Source: RQOF01 sp964461135
GTDB lineage: Bacteria > Calditrichota > Calditrichia > RBG-13-44-9
Direction: 5' to 3'
Assembly (NCBI GenBank): GCA_964461135.1
Contig: CAYWTB010000054.1
Span: 1-30,207 of the forward strand
DNA: 30,207 nt
Shown piece after piece: positions 8,371 to 15,659 of this stretch. Within the stretch, counting starts at the first letter, position 1; every line of letters begins with the position of its first letter. Made by a program: the position numbers and the translations under genes. The notes under the pieces were generated by a model. The model was not told the origin of the DNA and made no database searches. It worked only from the letters and a program-made list of their open reading frames with translations.

Positions 8371-9020
8371 TCACACCATTCCTCAATGCCCTCTCCGCTA
8401 GTGCAGGAGGTCCGGAACACCCGCAGAGCAGGATTAATTGAAAGGGCATTTTTTTCCATATCATCCACGGACGAGTTGAGATAAGGAAGCAGATCAATTT
8501 TATTAATGATAAGTGCTGAAGCGTTGCGGAACATGGCTGGATATTTTAACGGTTTATCATCACCCTCGGTGGTACTGACCACCACAACCTTCACATTTTC
8601 ACCCAGATCATATCCGGACGGACACACCAGATTTCCCACATTCTCAATAATCAGCAGTTCCAGATGCGGGAGATCCAGTTGTTTCAGGGAATCGCCAATG
8701 AGTGCGGCTTCCAGATGGCAGGCACCGTGAGTCACAATTTGCACCACCGCCACACCCAGGGCATCCACCCGCCGGGCATCTAGATCGGTTTGAATATCAC
8801 CTTCAATCACACCTATCCGGATTTTATTCTGACAGGCCGCAATGGTTCTTTCCACCAGACTGGTTTTCCCTGAACCGGGAGAACTCACCAGATTAATGGA
8901 ATACAGATTATGAGACTGTAACAACTTCCGGTTTGCGGCGGCAATTATATCATTCTTTTCCAGTACTTTTCGTTCAATAGTTAATACACTCAAGGGATTC
9001 TCTCCATTTTTTCTAATCAT
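8340..9020 (-). CDS. hypB: Hydrogenase nickel-incorporation GTPase HypB
   Basis: This SIMIBI-class GTPase works with HypA to load nickel into the large subunit. Visible motifs are the P-loop SSPGSGKTS (about 46-54), GVIEGDIQTDLDA, the metal-site residues C101/H102 (GACHLEA) and C133 (LVCPSGYDLGE), and NKID at 173-176 for guanine binding. The length of 226 aa is typical of the short HypB form. There is no His-rich nickel-storage stretch and no N-terminal CXXCGC high-affinity Ni motif. The ATG overlaps the hypA stop by 8 bases, and the stop overlaps hypF, so all three genes are translationally linked. Confidence 0.96.
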   Translation of the reverse strand: MIRKNGENPLSVLTIERKVLEKNDIIAAANRKLLQSHNLYSINLVSSPGSGKTSLVERTIAACQNKIRIGVIEGDIQTDLDARRVDALGVAVVQIVTHGACHLEAALIGDSLKQLDLPHLELLIIENVGNLVCPSGYDLGENVKVVVVSTTEGDDKPLKYPAMFRNASALIINKIDLLPYLNSSVDDMEKNALSINPALRVFRTSCTSGEGIEEWCEWLQSQISKK

Positions 9021-9357
9021 TTAATTCAATTTCAGTTACCATCAGTTCATTGCCGGATACAATCTTGATTGATGTACTTCCGCATTCCGGACAGGCAAAG
9101 ATGAACTCATTGCCGGAGGATTGAAGACCGCAGTCACCACATTCGATGGTTAAAGGAAGATGTTCTATCTCCAGCGAGGCGCCATTCAGGTTGGTTTCCC
9201 GGGTAAGAGCATCAAAACTAAAGACCAGAGAATCGGGTAGAATATTAGTCAGTTTACCGATCTTCACGCGAACCGTCTTTACCGAATATTTTTGATCTTC
9301 CGGCAGATGATCCTGAACGATTTCAATTATATTCTGAGCGATAGATAATTCATGCAT
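9013..9357 (-). CDS. hypA: Hydrogenase nickel-incorporation protein HypA
   Basis: HypA is the nickel metallochaperone partner of HypB. The 114-aa protein begins MHELSIAQ, with His2 and Glu3 as the nickel ligands, and carries the zinc site C73/C76 (CGDC) and C89/C92 (CPEC). The start is fixed by the required MHE N-terminus, although no clear Shine-Dalgarno is seen in the AT-rich upstream sequence. It overlaps hypB by 8 bases. A 308-base gap with an inverted-repeat element separates it from hyaD, so it may have its own promoter or rely on read-through. Confidence 0.96.
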   Translation of the reverse strand: MHELSIAQNIIEIVQDHLPEDQKYSVKTVRVKIGKLTNILPDSLVFSFDALTRETNLNGASLEIEHLPLTIECGDCGLQSSGNEFIFACPECGSTSIKIVSGNELMVTEIELND

Positions 9358-9665
9358 ATATAATTAATTACTGTTTTCTTGAGCCGTTTTTAAACCGCAA
9401 CAATAAGTCATTTTTGTTCACATTTTTATATGAACCTAAATCGTGAATGATCCCTCATCAATTAAAATATGACCGTCCACAGCTGAAAATATTACCTCGT
9501 CCTATCCTCTATAATTTATTTATATGATTCTTACCTTAGCTCCAAAACTGAGGGGGCTGTCATGGTCCCGGGAGGGACAATGACACTCATTTTATTATCA
9601 TACAATATTTATTAAAAATCAATGATTTAGAACCCATTTTTTCGGAGCTAAGGCAACAATTATAT
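9358..9665. other. Intergenic region between hypA and hyaD containing an inverted-repeat element
   Basis: No credible gene is present in these 308 bases. Bases 9531-9656 form an inverted-repeat element, described separately. The remaining 170 bases next to hypA are AT-rich and would contain any hypA leader. No confident promoter was found. Confidence 0.6.
9531..9656. repeat. MITE-like element with 13-bp terminal inverted repeats and an internal hairpin
   Basis: TTACCTTAGCTCC at 9531-9543 pairs with GGAGCTAAGGCAA at 9644-9656, with one mismatch. Inside is a hairpin at 9558-9585: TGTCATGGTCCC, loop GGGA, GGGACAATGACA (11 of 12 pairs). The right end, TTTTCGGAGCTAAGGCAACA and the six bases after it, recurs at 29897-29922 with 3 differences in 26. 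The element ends ten bases before the hyaD stop. Confidence 0.65.
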
Positions 9666-10124
9666 TTATTTGTTGAGCAGTTCCACAGTGCTCAAAATGC
9701 GCCGGCTAACTTCCGGAATGATCTGCTCTATTTCCGGAGACAATTCAAGAGAAACCCTGTCCAGTTTTTCGATGGAAATGGTGTAAAGCCAGATTTCGGG
9801 ATTATGATCGGTCAGATATAACGCATCCAGCAGGTCTTTTAATCCTATATCATGGGCGGTAAGAGTGGGTGGATAGTCACTGGAAAATTTCGGTTTAAGC
9901 AGGGCAATGGTTCCCGGTTTCTGTCCGTCAATTGTGGCATCCACCAGAATTATCCTGGAGTATTGCTGGAAATATTCCAGCAGGGTAAAGCCACCGGTTC
10001 CTCCGTCCAGCACATCAGCACTTTCCGGTTTTCCTTCAGCTTCAATATGGCGCACAACATGCACACCTACTCCCTCATCACCCATCAACAGATTACCGAT
10101 GCCCAAGATTAAAATCTGATTCAC
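9666..10124 (-). CDS. hyaD: Hydrogenase large-subunit maturation endopeptidase
   Basis: This nickel-sensing protease cleaves the large-subunit precursor after the last metal-ligand His, here expected at H557 of HyaB. The 152-aa protein shows GIGNLLMGDEGVGVHV at the N-terminus. The three nickel ligands of the family are at E17 (GDEG), D62 (LVDATIDG) and H91 (TAHDIGL). The start codon is GTG with only a weak GAG-type ribosome site. It is the first gene of the leftward maturation operon and is divergent from the ammonia-lyase gene. Alternative symbols for the family are hupD, hoxM and hybD. Confidence 0.95.
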   Translation of the reverse strand: MNQILILGIGNLLMGDEGVGVHVVRHIEAEGKPESADVLDGGTGGFTLLEYFQQYSRIILVDATIDGQKPGTIALLKPKFSSDYPPTLTAHDIGLKDLLDALYLTDHNPEIWLYTISIEKLDRVSLELSPEIEQIIPEVSRRILSTVELLNK

Positions 10125-10144
10125 TTTTTCTCATCAATTTTTTC

Positions 10145-10173
10145 ATTTTACATATCATTAGCCAGTGGTGCAA
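10145..10173 (-). promoter_or_regulatory. Possible sigma70-type promoter of the hyaD-hyp operon
   Basis: Read on the - strand, TTGCAC, a 17-base spacer and TAAAAT lie about 20 bases upstream of the hyaD GTG. The -10 matches TATAAT at five of six positions, but the -35 matches at only three, so support is modest. Confidence 0.3.
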
Positions 10174-10285
10174 GTAGAATTTACAACACTTTATGGCGTT
10201 TGGAACGTCCCTCATCCGAACATTAATAAAAAGGGCTTGCTCACATTACGCTGGATGATCTATTTTTATCCTGTCTGATGAAAAT

Positions 10286-10292
10286 GAGGGAG
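10286..10292 (+). promoter_or_regulatory. Shine-Dalgarno that selects the hutH GTG start
   Basis: GAGGGAG lies 6 bases upstream of GTG at 10299. The in-frame ATGs at 10278 and 10284 have no such site. Confidence 0.6.
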
Positions 10293-10298
10293 ACAAAC

Positions 10299-11930
10299 GT
10301 GAGCATACTGGAAAAAGAAATGCCCAGATTAGTACTGGATGGCAACAGTTTAACCTTAAGAGAACTGGTTCTTGCGGCACAACAACCCGGAACCCTGATC
10401 ATGATTGATGAAGATACTAGGAGACGCATCCGTAAAAGCAGAGAGTGGGTAGATACGGTTCAGAGAACGGGAAAACCCATTGTATACGGCATTAATACCG
10501 GTTTTGGATCGAAAGCAACGGTATCAATTGACAAGGAAAAATTGAAAGAATTGCAGCGTAACCTTATTATGAGTCATTCGGCCGGGATGGGAAATCCCCT
10601 GAATATCGAAGTGGTTCGGGCAGCCATGCTCATGAGAATTAATACCTTTGTGAAGGGACATTCCGGTGTCAGACTGGAATTAATAGAAACACTTATAGCC
10701 ATGCTGGAAAAGGGGGTTACCCCCTGGATTCCCGAACAGGGATCCCTGGGTGCCAGCGGAGATCTGGCTCCCCTCTCTCACCTGGGACTGGTCATCAGCC
10801 GCGGAGTGGAAAGGGATCATGAAACGGACAGCGGCAAGGCATACTATTTTGATAAGCATGACCGGCAATGGAAACTGATGTCCGGAATGCAGGCCATGAA
10901 GAAAGCGGAAATTCAGCGCATAGTGCTGGAAGCCAAGGAGGGACTAGCATTAAATAATGGTACGCAGATTTCAACCGCCCTGCTGGCCATGGCTTTGTAT
11001 GAAGCAAAAATACTCATAAAACATGCGGATATTGCCATGGCAATGACGCTGGAAGCCCTGGAAGGGATTTCAGCAGCCTACCGGGAAGAAATTCACGCCC
11101 TGCGCCCTCATCCCGGGCAGGTAAAAACCGCCCTCAACATCCGTCGCTTGACGGAAGGCAGCGCTTTAATGGACCGTCATCCTGAAAAAGTGCAGGACGC
11201 CTATAGTTTGCGCTGCCATCCCCAGGTACTGGCAGGAATCAGGAGCGCCATCGATTATGTGGAAAATGTCGTGGACATCGAAATCAATTCCACCACCGAT
11301 AATCCCATAATATTTCCCGACTTTCCTCAGAAAAACAAAGCCATCTCGGGGGGAAATTTTCATGCCCAGCCCATCGCCTTCGCTTCGGACTTTCTGGGAA
11401 TGGTTATGTGTGAAGTGGGAAGTATTGCCGAAAGGCGCATATTTCGTTTATCAGACAGGAATCTGAACGGCGGGCTTCCTTCCTTTCTGATTGAAAACAG
11501 CGGTCTGGACAGCGGCCTGATGCTGGCACAATACACTGCCGCTGCTTTAGTTTCCGAAAACAAAAGCCTGGCTCATCCTGCCAGTATTGATTCCATACCC
11601 ACCTGCGAAAACCAGGAAGATCATGTAAGCATGGCCCCGGTTGCTGCCAGAAAGGCCGCCCAGATCATCAACAATATAAAGAAAATTGTGGCCATTGAAA
11701 TGTTTTATGCCGCCCAGGCCCTGGATTACCGCCTACGGGAAGGCAAGGAAGAAAGACCCGGCAGCCTGCTGGGAAAGGGAACGGCAAGGGCCTACCAGGT
11801 GATCCGGGAAAAGATTCCCTTTCTGGCCGAAGACCGCCCCCTTTACCGCTACATGGAAAGTGCCGTAGATCTGATAAATTCCGGTGATATTGTTGCTGCA
11901 GTGGAAGAAGAAACCGGTTCACTGGAATAA
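10299..11930 (+). CDS. hutH: Aromatic amino acid ammonia-lyase, probably histidine ammonia-lyase
   Basis: This MIO-dependent lyase would convert histidine to urocanate and ammonia. The self-cyclising Ala-Ser-Gly triad lies in GSLGASGDLAPLSHLG, at residues 152-154 when counted from the GTG start. The catalytic loop YGINTGFG (Tyr63), the SHSAGMG segment with His93 (matching the histidine-selective position of HAL as I recall it), GGNFHAQPIAFASD, and NQEDHVSMA are all present. The length of 543 aa is longer than typical bacterial HutH (about 510). GTG at 10299 is chosen because GAGGGAG lies 6 bases upstream; in-frame ATG at 10278 would add seven residues. No hutU, hutI or hutG is nearby, so a tyrosine or phenylalanine lyase or aminomutase role is not excluded, but the His and Glu positions favour histidine. 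Confidence 0.85.
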   Translation: MSILEKEMPRLVLDGNSLTLRELVLAAQQPGTLIMIDEDTRRRIRKSREWVDTVQRTGKPIVYGINTGFGSKATVSIDKEKLKELQRNLIMSHSAGMGNPLNIEVVRAAMLMRINTFVKGHSGVRLELIETLIAMLEKGVTPWIPEQGSLGASGDLAPLSHLGLVISRGVERDHETDSGKAYYFDKHDRQWKLMSGMQAMKKAEIQRIVLEAKEGLALNNGTQISTALLAMALYEAKILIKHADIAMAMTLEALEGISAAYREEIHALRPHPGQVKTALNIRRLTEGSALMDRHPEKVQDAYSLRCHPQVLAGIRSAIDYVENVVDIEINSTTDNPIIFPDFPQKNKAISGGNFHAQPIAFASDFLGMVMCEVGSIAERRIFRLSDRNLNGGLPSFLIENSGLDSGLMLAQYTAAALVSENKSLAHPASIDSIPTCENQEDHVSMAPVAARKAAQIINNIKKIVAIEMFYAAQALDYRLREGKEERPGSLLGKGTARAYQVIREKIPFLAEDRPLYRYMESAVDLINSGDIVAAVEEETGSLE

Positions 11931-12035
11931 ACCGATTCCTCCGTTTTAGTCCTGCCGGGCAACAGGAAAAAGAACGTCCTTTACCTTGGTGGGGAATATA
12001 CAATATTCATGCAGGCAGGATCGTCTATCCGGCCG

Positions 12036-13373
12036 TCACAATCCACCGCTTTTCATTCCCAAATTATTTTCGATAAACAGTATCATCTTCCGGGTTAATT
12101 TCCTGCGATCGAACTGTTCGATATTATGGAAAGCATAAGTGCACGCGGGATGTTCCGGGGCCGTTACCCATTTCTCAAGGATAGCCGCTATGCCCTGCAC
12201 ATCGGCATAATCAATGGTCTCTCCTGCCCGGCATGTCCGTACAATTTCTGCCAGGTCGCTACCCTCAGGACACATGGCCAGGACAGGTTTTCGGAGATAA
12301 AGGTATTCATAAATGCGGCCCGGGGTTACATTTTCACTTCCCTTTTTATCGCTGTGAACAGCCAGGGCCATGGCATCCAGCCCGCCGGCACAGGCCAGGG
12401 CATCCCGGTGAGGAAGATAGTCCACAAATTGAACTTGCCGCTGAAAATGGTAAGCCTGCACCCTGCCGATAAATTCTGCCGTCCATTTTCCGATAAATAC
12501 CAGCTGGATTTTCCGGGCCGAAGGGGGATTTTGGTTCCACAATAACTTCAGGGCCTCCAGAAGATGAAGCGGAGCGTTTCCATGGGAATAAACTGTCCCC
12601 ATTATTCCGATGCGAAATGAGGAACTCTTCAGTTCAGACCGGATTTCAGCGGAGGTAAAGTCTTCCGGATCATACCCATTCCTGACCACTGTTGAATTTT
12701 CATTGGTGATCCAATCATATTTGCGTCGGTAATACTCCCGCAGGTTGGGATTTACAAAAACAAATGCCTGTGATTCCCGGATTGTGCGCCGCTCCAGCAG
12801 CTCCTGAAATTTGTCATGAAAACGGCTGACGGAAGGTAAATAAGGATTTTGCGTCCAGGCGTCCCGGAAGTCCAGAATACAGGGTAAGCCCAGCCATTTA
12901 TGCGTCAGATGCGCAATGATTCCCGGGGTAAACGGAGGCATGCTGGCTACAACCAGGTCAACCGGGCGGGCTCTGTGAATCTGCCGGATTTTTAGCACAG
13001 CAAAGGGGAGCCAGAAGATTCTGCTGTCCGGCAGAAAGAACAGGTTTGCCAGTGTTCGCAGAAACGCGTTGCTTTCTCTCGCCTTCCGTCTCTGTCCAGC
13101 CTGCAGGAAGCGAAACATTTTCTTCAGCAGATAGAACAGGCGAAAGGGATCCAGCGTTCCGGTACGGTAAACTGCGGGATTTGCCGGCAGGTCACGAAGC
13201 AGGGATTTATCCTCAGAATAAAAATGACTGGACTTTACCGTGAGCACCGACACATCATATTGTTGATAATCCCAGTATTTGAGGAATTTCAGAATGCGCT
13301 GAACCCCGCCTCCTCCCATGGGGGGAAAATAATAACTGATGAAAAGAAAATGGGCTTTACGGGCAGTATTCAC
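12036..13373 (-). CDS. Glycosyltransferase, GT4-like (GT-B fold)
   Basis: This 445-aa protein has two Rossmann halves typical of GT-B glycosyltransferases. The N-terminal acceptor half opens with FISYYFPPMGGGGVQRILKF, the usual start of family-4-like enzymes. The C-terminal donor half has FRIGIMGTVYSHGNAPLHLLEAL, LVFIGKW and TPGRIYEYLYLRKPVLAMCPEGSDLAEI, where the Glu in the EYL-KPVLA motif contacts the sugar nucleotide in relatives. Substrate and polymer are unknown; cell-surface polysaccharide or glycolipid synthesis is an inference. The start is GTG and overlaps the upstream kinase gene by 17 bases, with no Shine-Dalgarno, so translation is probably coupled. It ends 105 bases from the convergent hutH. 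No strong terminator is seen between them. Confidence 0.85.
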   Translation of the reverse strand: MNTARKAHFLFISYYFPPMGGGGVQRILKFLKYWDYQQYDVSVLTVKSSHFYSEDKSLLRDLPANPAVYRTGTLDPFRLFYLLKKMFRFLQAGQRRKARESNAFLRTLANLFFLPDSRIFWLPFAVLKIRQIHRARPVDLVVASMPPFTPGIIAHLTHKWLGLPCILDFRDAWTQNPYLPSVSRFHDKFQELLERRTIRESQAFVFVNPNLREYYRRKYDWITNENSTVVRNGYDPEDFTSAEIRSELKSSSFRIGIMGTVYSHGNAPLHLLEALKLLWNQNPPSARKIQLVFIGKWTAEFIGRVQAYHFQRQVQFVDYLPHRDALACAGGLDAMALAVHSDKKGSENVTPGRIYEYLYLRKPVLAMCPEGSDLAEIVRTCRAGETIDYADVQGIAAILEKWVTAPEHPACTYAFHNIEQFDRRKLTRKMILFIENNLGMKSGGL

Positions 13374-13986
13374 GAATGGTTTTTACCAGTTGTTCAAATT
13401 TATCATTTTCTTTCACAAAATCCACCTCGTCTGCATTTACGGTCAGAACTGTAAATTTTTCCTGCGCTTCTTTCATCCATCTGTCATAAGCCAGATTAAG
13501 ATATTCCAGGTAATCGGGGGAGATGGTCTTCTCAAAATCCCTCCCCCGCATCTTAATGCGGGCGTGCAAAGTTTTCAGGGATGCCTTAAGATAAATAATA
13601 AGATCCGGTTGTGGAAGAAAATAGACCATATCGTTGAACAGTTCGCGATAAGTACGGTAGTCACGGTCATTCATGTAACCCTGTTCATACAGGGATTTAG
13701 CGAAGATTTCCACATCCTCATAGATGGTGCGGTCCTGAATAGCCGGTTGGCCCAGGTCAAATATTTCTTTCTGAGTGCTGAACCGATGAGCCAAAAAATA
13801 GATTTGAAGGTTGAAACTCCACCGTTTCATATCGAGATAGAAATCGTTTAAATACGGATTATCAATGACACTTTCATAATAGGGTTTCCACTTCAAACGT
13901 GCTGCCAGATTACGGGTCAGGGTAGTTTTGCCAACTCCGATGTTGCCGGCAATTCCGATCAGGTAATTTTTCTTGTTTATTTTCAT
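13357..13986 (-). CDS. Deoxynucleoside (deoxyadenosine/deoxyguanosine-type) kinase
   Basis: This 209-aa P-loop kinase would phosphorylate deoxynucleosides in the salvage pathway. Visible are the P-loop GNIGVGKTT (residues 14-22), E38 as the likely base catalyst, the QDRTIYED segment (84-91) in place of the ERS motif, and the arginine-rich LID RIKMRGRDFEK (about 143-153). The order and spacing match the dNK family (dAdo/dGuo kinases of Bacillus, Mycoplasma and Bacteroidota). Exact nucleoside specificity cannot be read from the sequence. The ATG lies 5 bases after the stop of the beta-helix/TonB gene, and the 3' end overlaps the glycosyltransferase start. It therefore sits mid-operon among functionally unrelated genes. 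Confidence 0.9.
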   Translation of the reverse strand: MKINKKNYLIGIAGNIGVGKTTLTRNLAARLKWKPYYESVIDNPYLNDFYLDMKRWSFNLQIYFLAHRFSTQKEIFDLGQPAIQDRTIYEDVEIFAKSLYEQGYMNDRDYRTYRELFNDMVYFLPQPDLIIYLKASLKTLHARIKMRGRDFEKTISPDYLEYLNLAYDRWMKEAQEKFTVLTVNADEVDFVKENDKFEQLVKTIREYCP

Positions 13987-13991
13987 GCTGC

Positions 13992-15440
13992 TTAGTTCAA
14001 TTTAAATCTAAATCTTTCAATGATCTTGAATTTCACGGAGTTCCCACGCATTTTGCCGGGCTTATACCGGAATTTTTTTAAAGCAGAGACAGCGGCTTCA
14101 GAAAAAAGGTCTCCGTCGGATTTCAGAATTCTGTATTCATCAATTTTTCCGGCCTGATCCACAATCACTTCCAGTAATACATCTCCTTCCGTTCCTGTTT
14201 TCCGGTAAATTTCCGGATATGCCGGGGACACCCTTTTGGAATATTGTCTTTTACCGCCATCAAGAAAAGCTTCCAGCACCGGTTCCCGAACAGGCGGTTC
14301 TTCCCGGGTAACCGGCTGTACCATTTTTTCTGCACGGGAAACATAAACAGTATCAGGGAAGATTGTAGTAAGTAGAGGGGTGGAAAGTGAAGTATCCTTC
14401 GAAGCAGAACTGCTTCCGGCGGCCGGGATACCTGCTGCTGCCAGCAGGCGCATCGTGTCTGTTCCCACACTGTCCCGGGCAAAACCTGAGAGAAGAGAGG
14501 TATCTCTGCGGGTAATCTGGGTATCTGCCCGTACCAGGCTCGCCACTGATGATGCATAGGGTATTGGTGGCTTTTTTTCTACGTAAACAGGTTTGAACAC
14601 CACTTCACCATATGACGGATTATCCAGTTTATCATAAATTATGGTTTGTATTTCCCGGCTATTCGATGACATCCAGACATTTTTTTGGGCATAAATGGTT
14701 TCTGTGGAATGATTATAAACATCATAATCAAAATTATTTGAAATGCGATTTTCTCCCGTGCTATTCTGCCCGTTGGAAGAAACTGTTCCAAGATCCGGGG
14801 CGGAGCGGCTGAAAATCACGATTCCATAATTGTTCTCTGAAACCGTGCATCCCGAAATCACCGGATTAGAGGCCAGTTCACAATTTATGCCCGCAAAACC
14901 ATTCCCAAATATGATTACACCACGAATGAGTGGATTTGATTTAACTTCGCAACTGATACCCGAATTATGGTTAAAGCGAAATTCGCCACCTTTGATCAGG
15001 GGCGAGCTGCCATAGCAGGTAAGTCCTTTGTAACCGAATTCCACGATACAATTTTCCAGAACCGACTGATCGAAAAAATTCTTGATGGTCAGACCATACC
15101 AGTCATTCATCTGTTGATTTTTTGCGGATGATGTAAAGACAATCGGCCGGAAAGTGCTGCTTGATTTTGCCCGCAATATTCCGTTAATAATAATTTCAGA
15201 ACGTTCTTTATCCTTCCCCGATTTCTGCACATCCGTATTCGGTTTAAAAAACACTTTCGTACCCTCTTCAATGGTCAATATTACTCCCTGGGGGACGGAC
15301 ACGTCGCCATTAATGTAAACTTCACCCCGCCAGCGGGTATTTTTGGTTATTTCACCGGAAACAAATTCCTGGGAAATTCCAAATGATACCAGAAAAAGAA
15401 TGATACCTATTATAGTGCTGTTAGGCGTTTTACCAAACAC
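13992..15440 (-). CDS. Exported beta-helix protein fused to a TonB C-terminal domain
   Basis: The open frame reaches back to a TTG at 15590, but its first 50 residues look non-native and have no ribosome site. GTG at 15440 gives a normal start with a hydrophobic signal or anchor (STIIGIILFLVSFGIS), so 482 aa is reported, with the start uncertain. Residues about 25-270 contain repeated short beta-strand motifs (NGDVSVPQGVILTIEEGTKV, SVLENCIVEFGYKG, NPLIRGVIIFGNGFAGI, NPVISGCTVSENNYGI) typical of right-handed parallel beta-helix (NosD/Pbp1-like) proteins. A Ser/Thr/Pro-rich linker follows. The last 85 residues (SPAYPEIYRKTGTEGDVLLEVIVD through FKIIERFRFKLN) match the TonB C-terminal fold. Combining the two is unusual. 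It may couple inner-membrane energy to an outer-membrane partner, or the TonB-like domain may only bind cell-wall or outer-membrane structures. Confidence 0.75.
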   Translation of the reverse strand: MFGKTPNSTIIGIILFLVSFGISQEFVSGEITKNTRWRGEVYINGDVSVPQGVILTIEEGTKVFFKPNTDVQKSGKDKERSEIIINGILRAKSSSTFRPIVFTSSAKNQQMNDWYGLTIKNFFDQSVLENCIVEFGYKGLTCYGSSPLIKGGEFRFNHNSGISCEVKSNPLIRGVIIFGNGFAGINCELASNPVISGCTVSENNYGIVIFSRSAPDLGTVSSNGQNSTGENRISNNFDYDVYNHSTETIYAQKNVWMSSNSREIQTIIYDKLDNPSYGEVVFKPVYVEKKPPIPYASSVASLVRADTQITRRDTSLLSGFARDSVGTDTMRLLAAAGIPAAGSSSASKDTSLSTPLLTTIFPDTVYVSRAEKMVQPVTREEPPVREPVLEAFLDGGKRQYSKRVSPAYPEIYRKTGTEGDVLLEVIVDQAGKIDEYRILKSDGDLFSEAAVSALKKFRYKPGKMRGNSVKFKIIERFRFKLN

Positions 15441-15659
15441 ATTCTTAAAAAAATAACAGGAGCCATGTACCTTTTTAACGGAAGGACGTGTCCATTCCCT
15501 GCATCCGGAAAACGGTAAAAAAGAAAATAATTTGATAAATAGCCTGACACCAATGCCATGCTTTCTTGCTAAATAATTTCCTGAGTACAATTTTGATCCG
15601 AATCCTTTCCTTTGTTTCGACTAAAAAAGTGAGAGAAAACTGATATTCACTGCCTGGAA

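Noticed and set aside
11931..12035. Terminator between convergent hutH and the glycosyltransferase gene
   Set aside because: Only short stems (CCTG/CAGG; GAATAT/ATATTC) without T-tracts are present, too weak to call.
15441..15590. N-terminal 50-residue extension of the beta-helix/TonB protein from TTG
   Set aside because: There is no ribosome site at the TTG, and the extension would bury the signal/anchor segment 55 residues into the protein. GTG at 15440 is preferred, although not proven.
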